A stretch of DNA of 7,714 nt from Bacteroidota bacterium (GTDB taxonomy: Bacteria; Bacteroidota; Bacteroidia; Chitinophagales; Chitinophagaceae): the NCBI GenBank assembly GCA_029778965.1, contig JAKPBL010000513.1:1-7714 (forward strand), in the 5' to 3' direction. The translations under genes and the position numbers were made by a program. Shown piece by piece: positions 1-4,325 of the stretch (position 1 is its first letter; each line of letters begins with the position of its first letter). Under the pieces are notes generated by a model, which did not search any database, had not been told where the DNA came from, and was given only the letters and a program-made list of their open reading frames with translations.

Positions 1-841
1 TCATAAACGAGATGCCGCCAATATATGACTGCTCTGTTCGGGAACGGGTACCATAAATAAATTGTACTTCGTTGACCGGGGTAGCTGCACCGGCGCTGCC
101 ATAACTGATTTTGGCGATAAAAAGACTGTTATCGGCTATGGTGTAGGAATAACTTATCCGTAATCCGCGGGCATCCTCCCGGTAGGTGACAGCCCAGGTG
201 GTACGGGAGAGCGAGTTGGCGCCATTTCCATAGATGGCATACGAGCCATCCGGGTAATCAACCCGGAAGTAAGCCGGTCCGTAGGAGGCGCCGAATGAGG
301 AAGCACCATACGCAGTTATTTTCAGGTTGGAGAATTGTTCTGTTTCATATACCGAACCGTCGGCTCCGTATGTGCCGCTTTTCAACATCAGCCGCTGCCC
401 GTTCAGCGAAAAACGATCGCCCGCAGCCCCCGTGGTAAAATCCACTCTTCCTACCCGCCCGTCGTGAAAGGTAGTAGCGCCTGCTCTTGTGATGGAAGAT
501 ACACCGGAAACATTCCAGCCCCAGCCCGCAAGCCCGCTCCCTCCCTGGCTGTTGTAGGAGATGGAAAGATCGGGCTGTACCCCATTGGCGCCCGGTGGAA
601 GTGCAATGGGAATCGTATAGCCGGCTGCGCCAGTGGAAGACACACTTAGCGCGCCCATGGTTTCGGCTATTTCACTACCCCCGGAACTTCCGGCGCCTTG
701 CATTTCCATCATTACAGGCTGGGTGGTTACTGTTACAGTTTCTTTACCGGTTGTTTTTGTGCCGATTTTGTAAGGCAGTTCCTGTTGGGCAAAAATGGCA
801 TGGCTTACAAGTAGAAAAACAGATAAAAGGATAGGCTTCAT
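1..841 (-). CDS. SpvB/Rhs-type large secreted protein, N-terminal part (truncated by window edge)
   Basis: This is an open frame of 280 codons starting at ATG 841-839 and leaving the window at base 1 with no stop. Residues 1-18 are a clear signal peptide (Lys at 2, hydrophobic 4-12, small residues at 16 and 18) with Gln19 following, so the protein is exported. Residues 69-120 carry the hallmark of the SpvB / TcaC-like N-terminal domain found in Rhs/YD-repeat and Tc-toxin-related proteins: GYTIPIALPPG (74-84), then QPDLSISYNS (89-98), then GLAGWGWNVSG (103-113) and SSITR (115-119). A Gly/Ser-rich segment (49-56) precedes it, and residues 190-280 continue as beta-rich repeats with aromatic strands. 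Relatives in Bacteroidota usually run to well over 1000 residues with an Rhs core and a variable C-terminus; none of that is visible here, so toxin, adhesin or structural roles cannot be separated. It lies 47 nt downstream of the T9SS sorting-domain gene, probably in one transcript. Family call is secure; function unknown. Confidence 0.85.
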   Translation of the reverse strand, partial: MKPILLSVFLLVSHAIFAQQELPYKIGTKTTGKETVTVTTQPVMMEMQGAGSSGGSEIAETMGALSVSSTGAAGYTIPIALPPGANGVQPDLSISYNSQGGSGLAGWGWNVSGVSSITRAGATTFHDGRVGRVDFTTGAAGDRFSLNGQRLMLKSGTYGADGSVYETEQFSNLKITAYGASSFGASYGPAYFRVDYPDGSYAIYGNGANSLSRTTWAVTYREDARGLRISYSYTIADNSLFIAKISYGSAGAATPVNEVQFIYGTRSRTEQSYIGGISFM

Positions 842-888
842 ATAAGACAAGGTTTAATGCTGTCGGGTTAGACTCTACTCCTCACGGG

Positions 889-1299
889 CTACTGACGGAT
901 TATTTTTACGACATGGGTTTTGCCGTCGGCATTAATGCCGGTCAGGATATACATGCCCCGTATATATCCCGAGAAGTCAAGATTGATCTGTCCGCGTTTA
1001 GCGTCTATTTTCCGCTGGAACAATAATTGACCTTCTACTGTATGTATCTGAAGAACCTGCAACGGGTTTGCTTCATCAGATATCCATTTTACAGTAAGAT
1101 TGCCTGTTACAGGAATAGGGAAAGCAGTAAAGCTTTCCGTAGAATCCTGCACCAGCGGTTCCACCTTCGTTTTGCGATACGAAGACCCGGTAGTTCGCAA
1201 TACCTGGTTGCCGGCAGCATCAAAAGAAAAGGAAAGCTTTGTTTGGGAAATACCTGTTAAGGAGAACAGGCATAGGAATGAGAGGTAGAGAAATTTCAT
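889..1299 (-). CDS. Small secreted protein with T9SS type A C-terminal sorting domain
   Basis: A 136-residue protein in three parts. Residues 1-18 form a signal peptide ending GIS, with Gln19 as the predicted new N-terminus. Residues 22-35 (LSFSFDAAGNQVLR) resemble a single YD/Rhs repeat core (xxDaaGNxxxR). After a charged linker (40-56), residues 58-136 match the T9SS type A sorting domain: the AFPIPVTGNLTV motif (59-70, in place of the usual YPNP..), an IHTVEGQLL strand (85-93), GMYILTG (115-121) and a basic end KIIRQ (132-136). In this family the domain directs passage through the outer-membrane T9SS, followed by surface attachment or release. What is odd is that almost no cargo is left between signal and sorting domain. 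The gene lies directly upstream of the SpvB/Rhs gene, same strand, so it may be a partner, an anchor, or the remnant of a larger Rhs protein. The ATG at 1299 is chosen because it begins the signal peptide. The stop is TAG at 891-889. Confidence 0.85.
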   Translation of the reverse strand: MKFLYLSFLCLFSLTGISQTKLSFSFDAAGNQVLRTTGSSYRKTKVEPLVQDSTESFTAFPIPVTGNLTVKWISDEANPLQVLQIHTVEGQLLFQRKIDAKRGQINLDFSGYIRGMYILTGINADGKTHVVKIIRQ

Positions 1300-1381
1300 A
1301 GTTAGTTAAGGTTATAAATTGAAAAAACACCCCGCTCGGTTTAGTCAGCGTCGTCTTAACTAAAACTAAAAAACAATTCCG

Positions 1382-1400
1382 GTAAAAAAATAATTTTTAC
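1382..1400. repeat. AT-rich inverted repeat in the 181-nt spacer
   Basis: GTAAAAA (1382-1388) and TTTTTAC (1394-1400) are perfect inverted 7-bp arms with a 5-nt loop. It lies between the end of rsmE and the T9SS gene, inside the likely leader of the latter. The stem has only two G-C pairs and no separate U-tract, so it is a weak terminator candidate at best. It could act as a regulatory hairpin or simply be chance in AT-rich DNA. Confidence 0.35.
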
Positions 1401-1444
1401 AGGCTTATTTTTCCTTATCTTATCTCCTTTGCCAAATTCGCCGG

Positions 1445-1452
1445 CAAATATA
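1445..1452 (-). promoter_or_regulatory. Candidate -7 element for the T9SS-protein/SpvB operon
   Basis: On the minus strand these bases read TATATTTG, a perfect match to the Bacteroidota -7 consensus TAnnTTTG. No TTTG -33 element is seen at the usual distance upstream. It would give a leader of roughly 140 nt before the ATG at 1299. It lies after the rsmE stop, so it would make the accessory operon independent of dnaB-rsmE. The spacer 1300-1480 holds nothing else recognised apart from the AT-rich inverted repeat at 1382-1400. Confidence 0.4.
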
Positions 1453-1480
1453 TTTTTGGGCCAACCGCTTGTCTGGTTTA

Positions 1481-2197
1481 TTAAAACACACACAACAGGC
1501 TCGCGCCCACTACCGCTGCGGTCTCCGTTCTCAGCCGGGTATTGCCCAGGGTCACCGCCCGGAAACCCGCCGCCAGCGCAGCCGCTGTTTCTTCGGACGC
1601 AAAATCGCCTTCAGGACCGATCAGTAAAAGTTTGCTCCCTTCGCGGCGCACCGCTTCCCGCAGCGATACACGGTCTGCATCCAGACAGTGTGCTATATAA
1701 CGCTGATCAGCAACCGAAGATAACACCCGCTCAAAAGGCAGCGGCCCTTCCAGTTCGGGTATCCATGACCGTTGGCTCTGCAACATGGCGCTCACCAGTA
1801 TCTGCTGCAGGCGGTCGGTTCGCACCTGCTGCTTTTCAGTTCTGCGGCATTGAATGAGCCGGATGGAATGCACCCCTATTTCGGTGGCTTTCTCCAGGAA
1901 CCATTCCAGCCGCGACGCATTTTTCAGCGGCGATACGGCAATGGCAACAGGGTTGTCTGGCGGTGGTGTATATACGCTGCTTACAATGCGTACCGCGCAG
2001 TGCTTTTTATGGGCATCTACGATCGTAGCCGTGTACAGGTGGCCGCGGCCGTCGGTCAGGTGCAGGGCCTCGTCCGCCTGCATGCGCAATACGGTAACAG
2101 CATGCCGGGAATTGGCTTCATCCAGCACCGTGGTGGCGTTGCCGGCGCCATCCGCATAACCGCTGCTATCGGCCGCATAAAAAAAAGGAAGGGTCAT
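1481..2197 (-). CDS. rsmE: 16S rRNA (uracil(1498)-N3)-methyltransferase RsmE
   Basis: RsmE uses S-adenosylmethionine to methylate N3 of U1498 in helix 44 of 16S rRNA, acting on the 30S subunit in the cytoplasm. The 238-residue length is typical. Residues 1-75 form the PUA-like RNA-binding domain, with HAVTVLRMQ at 32-40. The SPOUT (trefoil-knot) methyltransferase domain follows. Its family motifs are visible: a lysine-rich start SPLKNASRLEWF (89-100), KATEIGV (103-109), LLIGPEGDF (191-199) and LGNTRLRTETA (217-227); the last two build the SAM-binding knot. The ATG at 2197-2195 overlaps the dnaB stop by one base (TGATG), so translation is probably coupled to dnaB. No Shine-Dalgarno site is seen, as expected in Bacteroidota. 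The 3' end is TAA at 1483-1481 with no convincing terminator after it. No missing key motifs were noticed. Confidence 0.95.
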   Translation of the reverse strand: MTLPFFYAADSSGYADGAGNATTVLDEANSRHAVTVLRMQADEALHLTDGRGHLYTATIVDAHKKHCAVRIVSSVYTPPPDNPVAIAVSPLKNASRLEWFLEKATEIGVHSIRLIQCRRTEKQQVRTDRLQQILVSAMLQSQRSWIPELEGPLPFERVLSSVADQRYIAHCLDADRVSLREAVRREGSKLLLIGPEGDFASEETAAALAAGFRAVTLGNTRLRTETAAVVGASLLCVF

Positions 2198-3750
2198 CAG
2201 AAAGGCGTCTCTTCGTCGTTGAAAGAAACATCGTTCATACGGCTGCTGATCTGGCGGTACGGACTTTCCCCGCCGCCGGCGCCACCGCCATTACCGATCG
2301 GCTTCCAGGGCGATGCCTGCATATCGCCGCCTTCCACCCCTTCATCGACGAATTTCTGGATGTGCAGCAGGGCCCGCAGCTTGATGGTTTCCAGCGAACC
2401 GTTCCGGTGCTTGGCGATGCGCACATGGGTTTCACCCTTGGTGCTGTCGCCGTGCTCGTTCGCGTTTACATCGTAGTATTCAGGGCGGTAAATGAACATG
2501 ACCATATCGGCGTCCTGCTCGATGGCGCCCGATTCACGCAGGTCGCTCAGTTGCGGCATCTTGTTGCCTTCCTTGCGGGTTTCGACGGCACGGCTTAACT
2601 GCGACAGGGCGATGATGGGCACTTCCAGCTCTTTGGCCAGTTGTTTCAGCGAACGCGATATCTGCGATATCTCCTGCTCGCGGTTGGTATTGCCCCCGCC
2701 GGCGCCACTCATCAGTTGCAGGTAATCGATGATGATCAGTCCCAGGTCGTGCTTGTTCTTCAGGCGGCGGCACTTGGCCCGCAGCTCGAAAATGTTCAGC
2801 GCGGCCGTATCGTCGATAAATATCTTGGCTTCCGACAAACGCTGGATGCCCTTGGCATACAACTGCTTCATCTCGTATTCTTCCAGCTTGCCACGGCTGA
2901 TCTTTTCCAGCCATATCTCACTTTCAGCGCTCAGGATACGTTGCACCAACTGCCCCGCGCTCATCTCCAGGCTGAATACCGCTACGGCGGCAGGACGGGT
3001 GGGATGCAGGGCCGCATTCCGGGCCAGGTTCAGCGCAAAGGCCGTTTTACCCACGGCGGGACGGGCGGCCAGGATGATCAGGTCGGTCTTCTGCCAGCCG
3101 AAAGTCACTTTGTCGATGCTCGGAAAGCCCGAGGGCACACCCGAAATATCTTCGGCCTGGTTACGCAGGTCCTCAATGCGCTGCACGGCCTGCACCAGTA
3201 CCGAATCGATGGAGTTATAATCTTTCCGAAGGTGGTTGTTGGTGATCTCGAACAGCTTGCTTTCGGCCGCATCGAGCAGGTCGAATACGTCGGTCGAGTC
3301 TTCATACGCATCGCTGATGGTTTCGCCGCTGATGCGGATCAGCTCACGCTGGATGAATTTCTGCAGGATGATGCGCGAATGCGCGTCGATATTGGCCGAC
3401 GACACCACCGTATTGGTCAGCTTGGTTACATAATACGGTCCGCCTACCATTTCGAGCTCCTCCTTTTTCCGCAACTCTTCCACCACCGTCAGGATATCGA
3501 TGGGCTGGCTTTTCTGCGACAGCGATTGCATGGACCGGAATATCCGCTGGTGCGCGTCGAGGTAAAAACATTCGGGTTTCAATATCTCGATCACCGTATC
3601 GAAAGCGCCTTTCTCCAGCATAATAGCCCCCAGTACCGCCTCTTCCAGGTCTTTGGCCTGGGGGGGGACTTTTCCATATACCATCGTGCTGAGATCGATC
3701 GAAGACTTACGCCGGTTCTTTCTGTCTTTATTGATATTCGTTAGATCCAT
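2197..3750 (-). CDS. dnaB: Replicative DNA helicase DnaB
   Basis: DnaB is the hexameric 5'-3' helicase that unwinds DNA at the replication fork and recruits DnaG primase. This 517-residue copy has a basic N-terminal extension (about 1-28), the all-helical DnaB N domain (about 29-130, starting VPPQAKDLEEAVLGA), a linker (130-200) and a RecA-like ATPase domain (about 205-475). Walker A is ARPAVGKT (229-236, Lys235), Walker B is LIIIDY (338-343, Asp342), motif H3 is IIALSQLSRAVE (379-390), and a basic RIAKHRNG segment (444-451) closes the core. No intein interrupts it. The C-terminus is notable: a Gly-rich linker (487-494) and then an acidic tip ending NDEETPF, which resembles the C-terminal peptide of SSB. 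The ATG at 3750-3748 is the only sensible start ahead of the N domain. It is transcribed leftward from the divergent spacer and runs straight into rsmE. Confidence 0.97.
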   Translation of the reverse strand: MDLTNINKDRKNRRKSSIDLSTMVYGKVPPQAKDLEEAVLGAIMLEKGAFDTVIEILKPECFYLDAHQRIFRSMQSLSQKSQPIDILTVVEELRKKEELEMVGGPYYVTKLTNTVVSSANIDAHSRIILQKFIQRELIRISGETISDAYEDSTDVFDLLDAAESKLFEITNNHLRKDYNSIDSVLVQAVQRIEDLRNQAEDISGVPSGFPSIDKVTFGWQKTDLIILAARPAVGKTAFALNLARNAALHPTRPAAVAVFSLEMSAGQLVQRILSAESEIWLEKISRGKLEEYEMKQLYAKGIQRLSEAKIFIDDTAALNIFELRAKCRRLKNKHDLGLIIIDYLQLMSGAGGGNTNREQEISQISRSLKQLAKELEVPIIALSQLSRAVETRKEGNKMPQLSDLRESGAIEQDADMVMFIYRPEYYDVNANEHGDSTKGETHVRIAKHRNGSLETIKLRALLHIQKFVDEGVEGGDMQASPWKPIGNGGGAGGGESPYRQISSRMNDVSFNDEETPF

Positions 3751-3785
3751 TGCTGTATTACCGTATCATGAAGAAATTGTAAAAT

Positions 3786-3799
3786 GGGTGTTAACACCC
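3786..3799. repeat. Perfect 14-bp palindrome in the dnaB leader
   Basis: GGGTGTTAACACCC reads the same on both strands. It lies 36 bp upstream of the dnaB ATG and just downstream of the proposed dnaB promoter, a position suited to an operator for a dimeric regulator. No known regulator is assigned from the sequence. With no loop it is more likely a DNA-binding site than a hairpin. Confidence 0.5.
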
Positions 3800-3813
3800 G
3801 GGAGGTCGGACGG

Positions 3814-3842
3814 CGAATATATCCCCCGCGTTTTTAATCAAA
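3814..3842 (-). promoter_or_regulatory. Candidate dnaB promoter
   Basis: On the minus strand, TTTG (3842-3839) is followed after 17 nt by TATATTCG (3821-3814). This fits the Bacteroidota -33 TTTG / -7 TAnnTTTG pattern with one mismatch in the -7. The -33 element lies in a 20-bp tract (3831-3850) with only one G/C base. The predicted transcript starts near 3808, giving a leader of about 58 nt that contains the 14-bp palindrome. Confidence 0.5.
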
Positions 3843-3857
3843 AAAATTTTCGGCATC

Positions 3858-3874
3858 GTTTAGTTATGCTAAAC
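3858..3874. repeat. Small inverted repeat upstream of dnaB promoter
   Basis: GTTTAG (3858-3863) and CTAAAC (3869-3874) are inverted copies separated by 5 nt. The repeat sits between the dnaB -33 element and the DnaA-box-like array, so it may be a protein-binding site. Six-base arms in AT-rich DNA can arise by chance. Confidence 0.3.
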
Positions 3875-3886
3875 TAATCCTACCTG

Positions 3887-3937
3887 TTGTACACATCATT
3901 TACAGGCTTATCCACCAAAATCTGGCGAATATCCACA
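3887..3937 (+). promoter_or_regulatory. Array of three DnaA-box-like 9-mers at 21-bp pitch
   Basis: Three 9-mers lie in the same orientation: TTGTACACA (3887-3895), TTATCCACC (3908-3916) and ATATCCACA (3929-3937). Compared with the DnaA box TTATCCACA they match 7, 8 and 8 of 9 positions. Their starts are exactly 21 bp apart, two helical turns, so bound proteins would face the same side of the DNA. An AT-rich stretch (3937-3952) follows immediately and another (3831-3850) lies to the left. Weaker candidates are AAATGCACA (3970-3978, plus) and TTCTGCACA (3993-3985, minus). Position between dnaB and pheT fits DnaA control of dnaB or an origin-like element. No site is a perfect consensus box, and TTATCCACC also occurs inside pheT (5946-5954), so a single match means little; the phasing is the argument. 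Confidence 0.45.
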
Positions 3938-3972
3938 ATTTAAAAAAGTTTTCCTTGTCCGCCCGAAAGAAA

Positions 3973-3990
3973 TGCACAACACTTTGTGCA
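3973..3990. repeat. Inverted repeat with 7-bp arms and 4-nt spacer
   Basis: TGCACAA (3973-3979) and TTGTGCA (3984-3990) are perfect inverted arms around CACT. It overlaps two weak, opposed DnaA-box-like matches, so it may belong with the array to its left. It could equally be a small hairpin or an operator. It is not followed by a U-tract. Confidence 0.4.
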
Positions 3991-4050
3991 GAAAGATTTA
4001 GTCCCCGTTTTTTGGCCACAATCCGCTGCCACCAATATGGTGTTTCAGCC

Positions 4051-4258
4051 AAAACCGGGTTAAAACACGGTACCGCAACCGGCCCCAAACCCGGTACCCG
4101 CCGGGCTTTCCCGCCGGCCAGACCAGGCGGCATGCGGCCCAAACCGGCCGGGGGCGGGGCTTTGGACCTCGTTTGTACAACACCGTTAACAGGCCCGTTC
4201 GCCGCAAAGCCCGGTTTCATGCCCGTTTCACGGAACCGCGACCGGCCCCGGCCGCCGG
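4051..4258. other. GC-rich, CCGG-dense non-coding segment
   Basis: This part of the divergent spacer switches abruptly from AT-rich to very GC-rich. CCGG occurs 11 times, starting at 4055, 4079, 4091, 4101, 4114, 4144, 4148, 4211, 4242, 4248 and 4255. GGTACC occurs at 4069 and 4093. A near-copy pair is GGCCCCAAACCCGG (4081-4094) and GGCCCAAACCGG (4136-4147). AAACCGGG (4052-4059) has its inverted copy CCCGGTTT at 4210-4217. It lies upstream of the pheT promoter, so it is probably not transcribed with pheT. Frames that stay open across it are low-complexity Pro/Gly/Arg-rich and look non-coding. Function unknown. Confidence 0.5.
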
Positions 4259-4262
4259 CGTT

Positions 4263-4290
4263 TTTGCCGCCCGCCCTTTTAGTATATTTG
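4263..4290 (+). promoter_or_regulatory. pheT operon promoter
   Basis: TTTG (4263-4266) and TATATTTG (4283-4290) are separated by 16 nt and match the Bacteroidota -33/-7 elements; the -7 is a perfect TAnnTTTG and the spacing is slightly short. Transcription would start near 4296, leaving a leader of about 30 nt before the ATG at 4326. It also argues against any pheT start upstream of 4290. Confidence 0.65.
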
Positions 4291-4325
4291 CATCCCTTAT
4301 CATTTATTCGATCATAATTGCTTTC

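Noticed and set aside
335..834. Plus-strand frames opposite the SpvB-type gene
   Set aside because: The minus strand carries a continuous 280-codon frame with a signal peptide and SpvB motifs, so these are shadows.
1367..1379. 13-nt string TAAAAAACAATTC shared with 7377-7389
   Set aside because: Low-complexity A-rich sequence. In one place it precedes rny on its own strand, in the other it is antisense to the nearest genes, so a shared function is unlikely.
1451..1458. Plus-strand TATTTTTG matching the -7 consensus
   Set aside because: No plus-strand gene follows it; it arises from the same AT-rich stretch as the minus-strand TATATTTG.
2641..3744. Long 367-codon open frame opposite dnaB
   Set aside because: It is fully antisense to an intact DnaB with all family motifs, and its product shows no domain. 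It is a composition shadow of GC-rich codons.
3900..4317. Open frames on both strands through the divergent spacer (3955-4317 plus, 3900-4220 minus)
   Set aside because: They exist because the GC-rich block has few stops. The products are Pro/Gly/Arg-rich without recognisable domains, and each runs over promoter or DnaA-like sites.
4173..4325. Upstream in-frame extension of pheT by 51 codons from ATG 4173
   Set aside because: The extension is low-complexity and Arg/Pro/Ala-rich, spans the likely promoter at 4283-4290, and is absent from the PheT family, which begins with the segment encoded at 4326.
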